Source of the DNA: Flavisolibacter ginsenosidimutans | Lineage (GTDB): Bacteria; Bacteroidota; Bacteroidia; Chitinophagales; Chitinophagaceae | DNA: 64,000 bases | Direction: 5' to 3' | NCBI RefSeq assembly: GCF_007970805.1 | Contig: NZ_CP042433.1 | Span: 930,001 to 994,000, forward strand | Shown here: piece by piece, positions 17,783 to 26,466 of the stretch | Numbering within the stretch: the stretch's first letter is position 1 | Layout of the letters: every line of letters begins with the position of its first letter | Translations under genes and position numbers: made by a program | Notes under the pieces: model-generated | What the model was told of the DNA's origin: nothing | The model's database searches: none | Seen by the model: the letters and a program-made list of their open reading frames with translations, nothing else

Positions 17783-19024
17783 TTATTTCCAGTCGCCGCA
17801 AAGCATAATCCGCTCAAGTAAATTATTGCCGAAAGAATAAGGCAAATACGCAAGTCCGGGAACGGGTTTGGTTAGCAACAAATTTGCTTTTTTGGCGGTG
17901 GCAATGCTGCCGGCTTCGTGTTGTAATTCCATTGCAGCCGCGCCGTTAAGCGTGGCTGCGTTGACGGCTTCTTCCGGCAACATGCGCAGTTGAATGCAAC
18001 TTAAGGCTACTACAAAATTCATGTTACCGGAAGGCGAAGAGCCGGGATTAAAGTCGGAAGCCAAAGCCACTGCGCAACCGGCATCAATCATTTTTCTTGC
18101 GGGCTGATAATTCATGCGCAGAAAGAAAGCCGCTGAAGGCAAAAGCGTTCCAACGGTATTTTTTGCTTTCGATAATATTTCAATGTCATCGTCGGTCATT
18201 GTTTCCAAATGGTCAAGCGAAACCGCATCAACCTTCACTCCCGTTTGTATTCCGCCGATGCTGTTCAATTGGTTTACGTGCAGCTTTGGTTTTAGTCCGT
18301 ATGCTTTTCCCGCAAGACAAATTCTTTCCGTTTGTTCCGTCGTAAAAAACCCTTCTTCGCAAAAGGCATCAACGTAATCGGCTAAGCCTTCAGCCGCAAT
18401 TTGCGGCAACATCTTTTCAATGATTAGTTTAATGTAATCTTCTTTTGCTTCTTTGTATTCAGTTGGAAAAGCATGGGCGCCAAGAAAAGTTGATTTTATG
18501 GGAATCTTTGCGGCACCCTTCAAACGTTTAATGACACGCAACATTTTTAATTCACTCTCAACCGACAAACCGTAACCGCTTTTAATTTCAACCGCACCGG
18601 TGCCGAGTGATATTATTTCCTGCAAACGTTTATAAGATTGAACGAACAAATCGTCTTCGGAAGCCTCGGCTAGTTTTTTTGCCGAAGCTAAAATGCCGCC
18701 GCCTTTGGCTGCAATGTCAGCATAACTCAACCCTTTTATCTTGTCAACAAATTCTCCTTCTCTGCTGCCGGCAAACACCAAATGTGTATGACTGTCACAC
18801 CACGATGGAAGCATTAATCTTCCCGTTGCATCAAGGCTTTCGTTAAAATCATTTGGCTTGTGCTTCAATTCATCCATTCTTCCAAAGGCTGCAATTTGTT
18901 CACCTTCGACAATTACGTAAGCGTTTTTTATAGAAGGAAGATTTGCCAAGGCACTACCGCGTAAAATTTCGTTTGCCGGATGGATGCCAAACAATTCTTT
19001 AATGTTATAAAGAAGAATCGCCAT
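17783..19024 (-). CDS. hutI: Imidazolonepropionase
   Basis: This 413-residue amidohydrolase has the metal-binding pair H79 and H81 in DSHTHLVFAGSR, EIKSGYGL, GAHAFP and a late SDFNPGSSP motif, all characteristic of HutI. It opens the imidazolone ring of 4-imidazolone-5-propanoate to give formiminoglutamate, the substrate of the hutG product encoded downstream. It starts 32 bp after the trehalose synthase/phosphatase gene and may be cotranscribed with it. Confidence 0.93.
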   Translation of the reverse strand: MAILLYNIKELFGIHPANEILRGSALANLPSIKNAYVIVEGEQIAAFGRMDELKHKPNDFNESLDATGRLMLPSWCDSHTHLVFAGSREGEFVDKIKGLSYADIAAKGGGILASAKKLAEASEDDLFVQSYKRLQEIISLGTGAVEIKSGYGLSVESELKMLRVIKRLKGAAKIPIKSTFLGAHAFPTEYKEAKEDYIKLIIEKMLPQIAAEGLADYVDAFCEEGFFTTEQTERICLAGKAYGLKPKLHVNQLNSIGGIQTGVKVDAVSLDHLETMTDDDIEILSKAKNTVGTLLPSAAFFLRMNYQPARKMIDAGCAVALASDFNPGSSPSGNMNFVVALSCIQLRMLPEEAVNAATLNGAAAMELQHEAGSIATAKKANLLLTKPVPGLAYLPYSFGNNLLERIMLCGDWK

Positions 19025-19056
19025 GCGGCAATCTACCGAAGAATTTTCAAAGCTTT

Positions 19057-21285
19057 TTATGATTGCAATTGCACGGTTTTCGTTGCGCCGATCAATTTCC
19101 GAAGAAAAGGATAAACGTCTTTTTGCGAAAGAATGGTGTACTGTGCCGAAGTGTTTCCTCTGCCAACTTTAATCGTGTAAGCTTTGTCGGCGAAAGACCG
19201 GAACATATCCTCGTCCGTTACGTCATCGCCAAGACAAAGCGTAAAGTCTGCGTTGAATGTTCGTACCATGTTCAGTGCCGTGGTGCCCTTGTCAAAACCC
19301 ACAAGCCGCACTTCCAACACCTTGTTTCCATCCATCACCTGCAGCGGCGTGTTGCCCGTAAGCTGCAACAAATTGTTGCGCAGTTCACGCGAACGGTTAA
19401 AGCCCAAATCTGGATGTGTGTTGCGGTAGTGCCAGGCAAGCGAGCTTTTCTTTTCTTCGATAAAAGATCCGGCACAACGGTTTACAAACAATTGCATCAG
19501 CGGCCTGATTTTATCTTTCCATTCAGCAGCCATCGTTGCCTGTTCCTGCCACTCGCCGCCTTTGTGTTTGATGGCTGCGCCGTGTTCGGCAATCAGGTTT
19601 AAAGGCAAGTTGCCCAACCAATGTTCCAGCGTTTCTGCATCACGGCCACTGATAATAACGATTTCGTTTTTCGGATCGTTTGTTAATCGATTCAAGAGCG
19701 TTATTAATTCGGTTGTCGGCTTTGCCATTGAAGGCACTTTTTGAATGGGCGACAAGGTGCCGTCGTAATCGAGCAAAATGCAACGTGTTTCGGCTTGCTT
19801 GTAATCCTGCGTAATTACGCTTTGGTTTTCGTCATTGAGAAGGCTTATTTTCAGGTTCTCCTGCTCAGCCTTGGTTTCCTTCAGGCAACCCAAAAAATCG
19901 CTTGTCCATTTAAACACATCATAGCTGGCAAGGCGGCGCTGCATGTTGGAAAGACGCGAACGTTGTTCAATGGGATGCATAGTTAAAGCGGTGGCTATGC
20001 CATCGGCCACTTCTTCTACATCAGTAGGATTGACCAATACGGCTTCGCTTAATTCGCTGGCGGCGCCGGTGAGCTCACTTAAAATGAGAACGCCTTTGTC
20101 AATGCACGAAGCCACGTATTCTTTTGCCACGAGGTTCATGCCGTCGCGCAAAGGGGTGATAAGGGCGGCGTCGGCAACCTGGTACAAAGCACACAACTCT
20201 TCAAACGAAAGATGATTGTAGCGGTAAATAAGCGGCTGCCAATGAAGGCTGGAAAACTTTCCGTTGATGGTACTGACTTTTTCTTCAATGCGGCTTTTGC
20301 GTTTCATGTAAGCCGAAATCATGCTGCGTGAAGGAACGATGTTGAGGATGAAGACAACACGTTCGCGCCACTCGGGGTAACGGCTTAAAAATTCTTCGTA
20401 ACCGTCAAGGCGGTAGTCAAGGCCTTTGGTGTAGTCAAGACGGTCAACAGAGAAGATTATTTTCTGGTTGTAAAATTTTTCTTCAAGGCTTGTGGCAATA
20501 CCTACGGTTTCTTCATCAGTGATGGCATCGCGGAATTTTTGGTAATCAATGCCAATGGGGAAAAGCTCGGTTTTAATTACGCGTTCTTTGTACAAAATGT
20601 CGGTGAACTGGTTTTCTACTTTCAAAATCATTTTGCACGACTGAATGAAATGCTGCACGTAATCGTGTGTATGAAAACCCACAAGATCGGCACCGAGGGT
20701 TCCGTGCAACAAAGCCCGTTTCCATCGCGAGGGCAGCAAGCGAAAAATTTCGTACGATGGAAAAGGAATGTGTAAAAAGAAGCCGATTGTGGCGTTGGGC
20801 AAGGCTTCGCGTAGAATTTGCGGCAGCAGCATCAATTGATAATCATGCACCCAAATTGTATCGCCGGGTTGATAAACCTTTGCAATCGTTTCGGCAAACT
20901 GCTGATTCACGTCGCGATAGGCTTCGAAATAATCTTTCTTGTAATCAACAAGCGTTGGGAAATAGTGAAAAAGCGGCCACAAAGTGGAATTGGAAAAACC
21001 GTTGTAATAATCCTCGTACTGCTCTCTGTCGGGAAAAACGGGCTCTACGCGGAAATCTGTTAACAAATCCGGGCCATCTTTTACCGCATTCCAATCTTCT
21101 TCTGCCGCATCCATACTTCCAACCCAGATTTTATCGCTGTAGTCAGTGCTTTGCTTGTCAGGGCGTTCAAAATAGCTTTTAATGGCCGATACAAGTCCGC
21201 CTGAACTCTGGCGAACAAAAATGCCTTCTTCGTTTTTCTCAATGGTGAAAGGCAAACGGTTGGAAACAATGATTAATCGGCTCAT
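19057..21285 (-). CDS. Bifunctional trehalose-6-phosphate synthase/phosphatase
   Basis: The 742-residue fusion has two parts. The N-terminal GT20 synthase (about 1-470) shows SNRLPF, WVHDYQLML (145-153), HIPFPS, SVDRLDYTKG (279-288) and PLRDGMNLVAKEY (378-390). The C-terminal HAD phosphatase (about 500-735) has the nucleophile motif DYDGT at 506-510, with GDDVTDEDMF near its end. It makes trehalose from UDP-glucose and glucose-6-phosphate in one polypeptide. The start is the ATG at 21283-21285 because MSRLIIVSNRLPF is the usual N-terminus; an ATG 7 codons upstream is possible. It lies between hutU and hutI on the same strand, with no evident metabolic link. Confidence 0.93.
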   Translation of the reverse strand: MSRLIIVSNRLPFTIEKNEEGIFVRQSSGGLVSAIKSYFERPDKQSTDYSDKIWVGSMDAAEEDWNAVKDGPDLLTDFRVEPVFPDREQYEDYYNGFSNSTLWPLFHYFPTLVDYKKDYFEAYRDVNQQFAETIAKVYQPGDTIWVHDYQLMLLPQILREALPNATIGFFLHIPFPSYEIFRLLPSRWKRALLHGTLGADLVGFHTHDYVQHFIQSCKMILKVENQFTDILYKERVIKTELFPIGIDYQKFRDAITDEETVGIATSLEEKFYNQKIIFSVDRLDYTKGLDYRLDGYEEFLSRYPEWRERVVFILNIVPSRSMISAYMKRKSRIEEKVSTINGKFSSLHWQPLIYRYNHLSFEELCALYQVADAALITPLRDGMNLVAKEYVASCIDKGVLILSELTGAASELSEAVLVNPTDVEEVADGIATALTMHPIEQRSRLSNMQRRLASYDVFKWTSDFLGCLKETKAEQENLKISLLNDENQSVITQDYKQAETRCILLDYDGTLSPIQKVPSMAKPTTELITLLNRLTNDPKNEIVIISGRDAETLEHWLGNLPLNLIAEHGAAIKHKGGEWQEQATMAAEWKDKIRPLMQLFVNRCAGSFIEEKKSSLAWHYRNTHPDLGFNRSRELRNNLLQLTGNTPLQVMDGNKVLEVRLVGFDKGTTALNMVRTFNADFTLCLGDDVTDEDMFRSFADKAYTIKVGRGNTSAQYTILSQKDVYPFLRKLIGATKTVQLQS

Positions 21286-21346
21286 GAAAGAAACAGCGTT
21301 TATCATATCCGCCCAAAAATCAGACCATCGGACTTCTTTCTACACA

Positions 21347-21378
21347 AACAAAAAACCGCAAGCAAAGGCTTGCGGTTT
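21347..21378 (-). terminator. Terminator after the 21.4-22.3 kb lipoprotein gene
   Basis: A perfect 11-bp stem (AAACCGCAAGC / GCTTGCGGTTT, 4-nt loop) is followed on the minus strand by TTTTTTG. It separates the lipoprotein gene from the trehalose gene downstream. Confidence 0.85.
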
Positions 21379-21400
21379 AAATAAAAATGTGCTGTTAAAT

Positions 21401-22339
21401 TTAGTACGGCAGAATCGCCGAAACTGAGTTCCCGTTAGGGCCTGTCCATGTTAATTTGTAATAATAATTTCCCGTTCCGGGGCAAGTTGTGGCCTGACCG
21501 GACGCGTTCAAACCAAAGGTGGCGGTTGCTGTTGCAAAACCTTCGTGCTTGATCTCACCAGAAGTTAAACGGCCGTTGCAATCCTGGCGGAAAACCAAAG
21601 GTTGTGTAATGGCTGTTGTGAAAGCGTGGCCAAAACGGTTTGTGCCCCATTCAGCCACATTCGTAGCCGTACCAACGGTTCCTGTACCACGAATGGACAA
21701 GACCACACCGTTATCGTAGTTGAATTCGCGTTTGCGTGATACCTGCCAGGTGCGTTGCGAACCATCGTCGAAAGTAATAGACATGTTGCCGCTGGTGATG
21801 GTATGCACAATACTTTGCAACGTCGGCAAATCACGAAGCAGTCCGCCTTTTACATTGGTAATGTTTTGGCTGCCGTTGATGGTAATGCTTTTGTTATCTG
21901 CAAGGCGTTTGATTTTTAAATTCTGAAAACTTGCTGTGAGGGTAGCGCCTGCGTTTCTCCATTTGCTGTCCTTAGGCATGGAAAGAACAACAGTGCCGGT
22001 ACGGTAAGCCGTACCCTGGCAATTGTTGCCGCTATAAGTAATGGTAATGGTTCGCGGGTTGCTTGCCGTGTCGGCAACTGCGGTAGCGCCGCAAATGCTG
22101 GACGTGTTGGCATCTTGTTGCAATCTGCCGGTGAAGCTTGCGTTTGTTTCTAACGCAAGGTCCGCATCGTTTGCTACGTCGTCCATGCCGCCGGAGATTT
22201 GCGTTTGGTCATCGGCATGACCTTGTACTTCGGTAGCAAGTTCGGTTTGCGTTTGTTGGCTATTGTCTTTTTTACAAGCGGTGAAGATGATGGCAAAAGA
22301 GAATGCGAAGGCGGACAAAGAACGGAGGGTTGTTTTCAT
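21401..22339 (-). CDS. Secreted lipoprotein, unknown function
   Basis: This 312-residue protein has a lipoprotein signal peptide (FTACKK, Cys at about 22) and a Gln/Asp-rich stretch after it. The rest is a predicted beta-rich domain with many Thr, Ser, Asn and Gly residues, for example ITITYSGNNCQGTAYRTG and YYYKLTWTGPNGNSVSA. I do not recognise the family, though similar proteins are common in Chitinophagaceae. It is bounded by a terminator downstream and 123 bp of non-coding DNA upstream, so it is probably transcribed alone. Confidence 0.72.
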   Translation of the reverse strand: MKTTLRSLSAFAFSFAIIFTACKKDNSQQTQTELATEVQGHADDQTQISGGMDDVANDADLALETNASFTGRLQQDANTSSICGATAVADTASNPRTITITYSGNNCQGTAYRTGTVVLSMPKDSKWRNAGATLTASFQNLKIKRLADNKSITINGSQNITNVKGGLLRDLPTLQSIVHTITSGNMSITFDDGSQRTWQVSRKREFNYDNGVVLSIRGTGTVGTATNVAEWGTNRFGHAFTTAITQPLVFRQDCNGRLTSGEIKHEGFATATATFGLNASGQATTCPGTGNYYYKLTWTGPNGNSVSAILPY

Positions 22340-22462
22340 ACAGAGGTTTTAAGTCAGGAATGAGCCATAGACTGAAGCACATTCGCAGGGTTTAACGGAT
22401 TTAAATTTTTTATTATTGCAAGGATAGAAACAAATGTTGATGAATACAAACCGGTACAAATC

Positions 22463-24142
22463 CTATTTCAGTTTTGTATCAATTTCCAATTGATGTTTTT
22501 CAGCAGTTGTTATCGCTGTTTCGTATCCGGCATCTGCATGTCTTATCACACCCAAGCCCGGATCGTTTCGCAAAACTCTTTTCAATCGTTCTTCCGCGTC
22601 TTGCGTTCCGTCGGCTACGATGACCATGCCCGCATGAATGCTGTAACCCATACCCACGCCGCCGCCGTGATGAAGACTCACCCAACTTGCACCACCGGCT
22701 GTGTTTACCAATGCGTTTAATATTGGCCAGTCGGCAATGGCATCACTGCCGTCCAACATACTTTCCGTCTCGCGGTTGGGCGAAGCCACAGAACCCGTGT
22801 CGAGATGATCTCTGCCAATAACAATTGGTGCTTTTACTTTTCCCGTTCGTACGAGTTCATTAAACGCAAGGCCAGCCTTTTCTCTTTCACCTTGGCCTAA
22901 CCAACAGATGCGTGCAGGCAGTCCTTGAAATGAAATTTTTTCTTTGGCAAGTTTTAGCCATCGTTGCAACGATTCATTCTGCGGAAACATCTTTGCGATC
23001 ACTTCGTCTGTTGCCGCAATGTCTTCAGGATCGCCACTTAAGGCTGCCCAACGAAAAGGACCTTTGCCTTCACAGAAAAGCGGGCGGATGTAAGCGGGCA
23101 CAAAGCCCGGAAAATCAAAAGCGTTTTGCAATCCTCTCTCCTTTGCTCTTGCCCGAATGTTGTTGCCGTAATCAAACGTAACAGCACCGCGGCTTTGCAA
23201 TCGCAGCATCAGTTCAACATGGCGACGCATGGAGTTGTAAGCGTATTCTATGTATTGTTGTGGATTTTCTTCGCGCAGGACTTTTGCCTGCTCGTAAGAA
23301 ATTTCGTGCGGCCAATAACCAATGAGCGGATCGTGTGCGGAGGTTTGATCGGTTAACGTGTCGGGTATGATGTTTCTTTCGACAAGTCTTTTCAGCAGAT
23401 GAACAGCGTTGCACAAAACACCAATGGAAAGCGCCTCTCCTTTTTGCTTTGCTTTCAACGCACGGTCAATTGCTTCGTCAATGTCTTTTATTTTTTCATC
23501 GAGATAGCCTGTTTCGAGGCGTTTGTCAATGCGCCATTCTTCCACTTCGGCAACCAGGGCTACACCTTCGTTCATGGTGATGGCCAGTGGTTGAGCGCCT
23601 CCCATTCCGCCAAGTCCTGCGGTAACGTTCAATGTGCTTTTTAACGAGCCGTTGAAATGTTTGTTTGCCGCGGCAGCATACGTTTCGTATGTGCCTTGTA
23701 CAATGCCTTGCGAACCGATGTAAATCCAACTGCCGGCCGTCATTTGGCCGTACATCATCAGCCCTTTTTTCTCCAGTGCATCAAAGGTTTCCCACGTGGC
23801 CCAATGCGGAACGAGTTGCGAATTGGAAATCAGAACACGCGGTGCATCCTTGTGTGTTTTTAAAATGCCAACGGGCTTGCCGCTTTGTATCAACAGCGAT
23901 TCATCGTTCTCCAAAATTTTTAATGCGGCGATGATTTTATCGAGTGCTTCAAAATTGCGGGCTGCTTTGCCGCGGCCGCCGTACACAATTAATTCATCGG
24001 GGCGTTCGGCTACTTCCGGGTCAAGATTGTTGAGCAACATTCGCAACGCTGCCTCCTGAATCCAGCCTTTGCAACTGAGTTTTGTACCGGTTGGGGTTTT
24101 GTATTTAACGGGGTCATATTTGGGAAAGATTTTCGTCGTCAT
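22463..24142 (-). CDS. hutU: Urocanate hydratase
   Basis: From ATG 24140-24142 this gives 559 residues, the usual length. NAD-binding and catalytic regions are clear: [51 protein letters not shown] and a C-terminal [16 protein letters not shown]. It converts urocanate to imidazolonepropionate, feeding HutI. It is separated from hutI-hutG by a lipoprotein and the trehalose gene. Histidine ammonia-lyase (hutH) is not in the window. A longer start 29 codons upstream was rejected because that extension lacks family character. Confidence 0.95.
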   Translation of the reverse strand: MTTKIFPKYDPVKYKTPTGTKLSCKGWIQEAALRMLLNNLDPEVAERPDELIVYGGRGKAARNFEALDKIIAALKILENDESLLIQSGKPVGILKTHKDAPRVLISNSQLVPHWATWETFDALEKKGLMMYGQMTAGSWIYIGSQGIVQGTYETYAAAANKHFNGSLKSTLNVTAGLGGMGGAQPLAITMNEGVALVAEVEEWRIDKRLETGYLDEKIKDIDEAIDRALKAKQKGEALSIGVLCNAVHLLKRLVERNIIPDTLTDQTSAHDPLIGYWPHEISYEQAKVLREENPQQYIEYAYNSMRRHVELMLRLQSRGAVTFDYGNNIRARAKERGLQNAFDFPGFVPAYIRPLFCEGKGPFRWAALSGDPEDIAATDEVIAKMFPQNESLQRWLKLAKEKISFQGLPARICWLGQGEREKAGLAFNELVRTGKVKAPIVIGRDHLDTGSVASPNRETESMLDGSDAIADWPILNALVNTAGGASWVSLHHGGGVGMGYSIHAGMVIVADGTQDAEERLKRVLRNDPGLGVIRHADAGYETAITTAEKHQLEIDTKLK

Positions 24143-24353
24143 GATGCAATCGTATTTGCTGCTAAAATAAATCTTTGGTGGCTGCAATGTGTTGCATAGA
24201 ATTACCGAACGCACAAGTGAGTGACACAAGAGGCGCTGATAGTAGCAATGCAGCTAAGTACATAAAAAAATATTTTCACACAGAGCTAAGGAGTAAAAGA
24301 GAAGAAAAGCGTCCACGCATACCTCAAACATCAAACCTCGAATTTCAAACGGC

Positions 24354-24361
24354 TATCTTTG
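24354..24361 (+). promoter_or_regulatory. -7 promoter box (TATCTTTG) for the cystathionine beta-synthase gene
   Basis: The TAnnTTTG match ends 18 nt before the ATG at 24380, predicting a leader of about 12-15 nt. The rest of the 237-bp gap back to hutU holds only A-rich sequence and short TCAAAC words; no gene was seen in it. Confidence 0.5.
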
Positions 24362-24379
24362 CGGCAAACAATCGCCTGC

Positions 24380-25738
24380 ATGAACGTTAAGAACAACATT
24401 CTCGAAACCATTGGCAACACACCGCTTGTCCGGCTAAATAAAATCACCAAAGACCTGCCTTGCGACGTGTTTGCAAAAGTTGAATATTTTAATCCGGGTA
24501 ACTCCATCAAAGACCGCATGGCGGTGAAGATGGTGGAAGTAGCCGAAGCCGAAGGCAAATTAAAACCCGGAGGCACCATCATCGAATGCACCTCAGGCAA
24601 CACAGGCATGGGTCTGGCGATGGCGGCCGTAGTAAAGGGTTATAAATGCATTTTCGCTACCACCGATAAACAATCGCAATCAAAGGCCGACATACTTAGG
24701 GCTTTAGGCGCTGAAGTCATAATTTGTCCAACCAACGTAGAGCCTGACGATCCGCGCAGTTATTATGAAACAGCCGCAAGACTGGCAAGAGAAATTCCGA
24801 ATTCTTTTTTAATGAACCAGTACGATAACCTTGCAAACCGACTGGCGCATTACGAAACAACCGGCCCGGAAATTTGGGAACAAACCGAGGGCAAGATTAC
24901 GCACCTTGTTGTAACGGCGGGCACAGGTGGAACGGTTACGGGAACTGCACAATATTTAAAAGAAAAGAATCCCAATATTCAAGTATGGGCCATTGACGTT
25001 TACGGCTCGTTGCTTACAAAATATTTTCGTACCGGCGAGGTTGATATGAACGAAGTGCATCCTTATGTATCGGAAGGTTTCGGTGAAGACTTTGTGCCGA
25101 AGAATTACGACATGAGCGTGATTGATTACTTTGAACAAGTAACGGACAAAGACGGCGCGGTAATGGCGCGGCGCCTGGCAAAAGAAGAAGCTTTGTTTTG
25201 CGGTTATAGCGCTGGCAGTTGCATCCAGGGTTTAATGCAATTAAAGGATAAGCTAAAGAAAGGCGACCTTGTTGTTTGCATTCTTCACGATCACGGCAGC
25301 CGGTATGTAGCCAAAGTGTACAACGATCAATGGATGGCTGAACGCGGTTTCTTTGACGTAAAATCTTTTAAGGATGTTGTGAACGCCAGAGGCAAACAAC
25401 GTTTGATTACGGCCGAACCAACGCAATCGGTTTCAGACGCCGTTGAACTCATGAAGGAATACGATATTGAACACATACCAATTGTTACACCTGTGGGAGA
25501 AATAATTGGTTCGATAAGCGAGAACGGCTTGTTCCAAAAAGTATTTAGCAATCCCGAAATAAAGACAGAGAAAATAGAAAAAGTGATGGAAAAAAGTTTT
25601 CCGGTCGTTGCCTTTGATACTCCAGTTGAAAAACTTGGTACGTTGATCAACAAAGAAAACGGCGCTGTGCTTGCAAAAGACGAAAGTGGCAACTATCACA
25701 TTGTTACCAAATACGACGTTATCCAGGCGCTTGCTTAA
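24380..25738 (+). CDS. Cystathionine beta-synthase (PLP fold plus CBS pair)
   Basis: This 452-residue protein has a fold-type II PLP domain: the Schiff-base lysine is K44 in NPGNSIKDR, the phosphate loop is SGNTG at 72-76, and GTGGTVTG is near 190. It is followed by a C-terminal pair of CBS domains (about 335-452) that typically bind adenosyl ligands. The domain order matches cystathionine beta-synthase, which condenses serine and homocysteine; cysteine synthase activity is the alternative. The ATG at 24380 gives the standard MxxxNILETIGNTPLV start. A terminator follows. Confidence 0.88.
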   Translation: MNVKNNILETIGNTPLVRLNKITKDLPCDVFAKVEYFNPGNSIKDRMAVKMVEVAEAEGKLKPGGTIIECTSGNTGMGLAMAAVVKGYKCIFATTDKQSQSKADILRALGAEVIICPTNVEPDDPRSYYETAARLAREIPNSFLMNQYDNLANRLAHYETTGPEIWEQTEGKITHLVVTAGTGGTVTGTAQYLKEKNPNIQVWAIDVYGSLLTKYFRTGEVDMNEVHPYVSEGFGEDFVPKNYDMSVIDYFEQVTDKDGAVMARRLAKEEALFCGYSAGSCIQGLMQLKDKLKKGDLVVCILHDHGSRYVAKVYNDQWMAERGFFDVKSFKDVVNARGKQRLITAEPTQSVSDAVELMKEYDIEHIPIVTPVGEIIGSISENGLFQKVFSNPEIKTEKIEKVMEKSFPVVAFDTPVEKLGTLINKENGAVLAKDESGNYHIVTKYDVIQALA

Positions 25739-25757
25739 ATTTTAATTTTCTTCTTGT

Positions 25758-25797
25758 AAAAGAGTCTAAGCGGAATCACATAGGCTCTTTTTCTTTT
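25758..25797 (+). terminator. Terminator after the cystathionine beta-synthase gene
   Basis: An 8-bp stem (AAGAGTCT / AGGCTCTT, one G-U pair) with a 14-nt loop is followed by TTTCTTTTATT. Confidence 0.7.
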
Positions 25798-26003
25798 ATT
25801 GGCTCGGAGCGACAAAAGCCGACGAAGTATTTTTCCGATGCACATCTTTTTTTGTTAAACAGGAAAAAGATATTCTTTGTCGCAAGTCTTTTTTAGCCTT
25901 CGTAATCTTACGCGAAGCCTAGCGCATCTTTCCCAAAAAGTTCTACGCTAAACTTTTATCGCTGCCGTAAATTCCATACAAAAAAAATAGGGCAAAACCG
26001 CCA

Positions 26004-26034
26004 TTGTACAGCAGGCGCGACCGTATTACTTTTG
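26004..26034 (+). promoter_or_regulatory. Bacteroidota-type promoter upstream of the candidate RNA
   Basis: TTG at 26004-26006 and TACTTTTG at 26027-26034 are separated by 20 nt, fitting the TTTG-N19-21-TAnnTTTG consensus. It is the only promoter in the window where I found both elements at the right spacing. Predicted transcription start is about 26040, exactly where a 15-bp stem begins. Confidence 0.6.
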
Positions 26035-26039
26035 TCTCA

Positions 26040-26167
26040 GAAGTTGATTGATATAAGCAATCCAGTATCATTGAAAATCCTGAAAATCCAAATCCAGAAC
26101 CGTCCAGTTACAAGCTTATCCAAATCCTAACGAAAAACAACGGGTAAATCCAATATCAGTCAACTTC
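26040..26167 (+). ncRNA. Candidate structured non-coding RNA
   Basis: The 15-nt segments 26040-26054 and 26153-26167 are complementary throughout (one G-U pair) and enclose 98 nt. Inside lie a small hairpin (CAAT/ATTG, 26059-26074), nested short pairings (CCGT/ACGG around GTTA/TAAC), and seven ATCC motifs, mostly AAATCC, at 26060, 26077, 26086, 26092, 26118, 26124 and 26148. A promoter places the start at the first base of the stem. The overall shape, one long terminal stem around a large internal region, recalls 6S-type RNAs, but I cannot assign a family. A structured leader of pfkA is the alternative. Confidence 0.45.
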
Positions 26168-26427
26168 GCCTTTTAAGGCTTCTCGTTACCACTCAAATTC
26201 TTCCGCAGAATTTAACCGGTTTAATTACGTCTCCCACTTTTCATTGCGTTTTGTTGTTGCACAATTTTTTCTAAAAACGAAAGGATACAACTGTTGGTTT
26301 TAGCATTACCTGTATCGTATTTATAATGGACTGAGTGAAATCAACATTTAAAAGTTATGTCCGAGCTTTTTTTCAACACATGCGTGCAACAAGGAATATG
26401 TACTCCTTACACTAATTTGCAATCCCT

Positions 26428-26435
26428 TATTTTTG
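26428..26435 (+). promoter_or_regulatory. -7 promoter box (TATTTTTG) for pfkA
   Basis: The TAnnTTTG match ends 31 nt before the pfkA ATG. No clear TTTG at -33 spacing was found, so the call rests on the -7 box and its position alone. Confidence 0.4.
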
Positions 26436-26466
26436 GGCTTTGTTAGTGACAAACCACCCACAAGAA

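Larger units (their letters stand above)
25798..26466 (+). other. Non-coding region between the CBS gene and pfkA
   Basis: No plausible coding frame was found in these ~670 bp. The first ~200 bp show no structure I can name. A promoter and candidate structured RNA follow (26004-26167), then two small hairpins: GCCTT/AAGGC at 26168-26179 and AAATTCT/AGAATTT at about 26193-26211. The pfkA promoter box is at 26428. The region is either an independent RNA gene plus a promoter, or a long pfkA-pyk leader. Confidence 0.6.

Noticed and set aside
26055..26152. CsrB-like sponge RNA on the minus strand (repeated GGA motifs)
   Set aside because: Bacteroidota generally lack CsrA, and no minus-strand promoter was found; the plus strand has a matching promoter.
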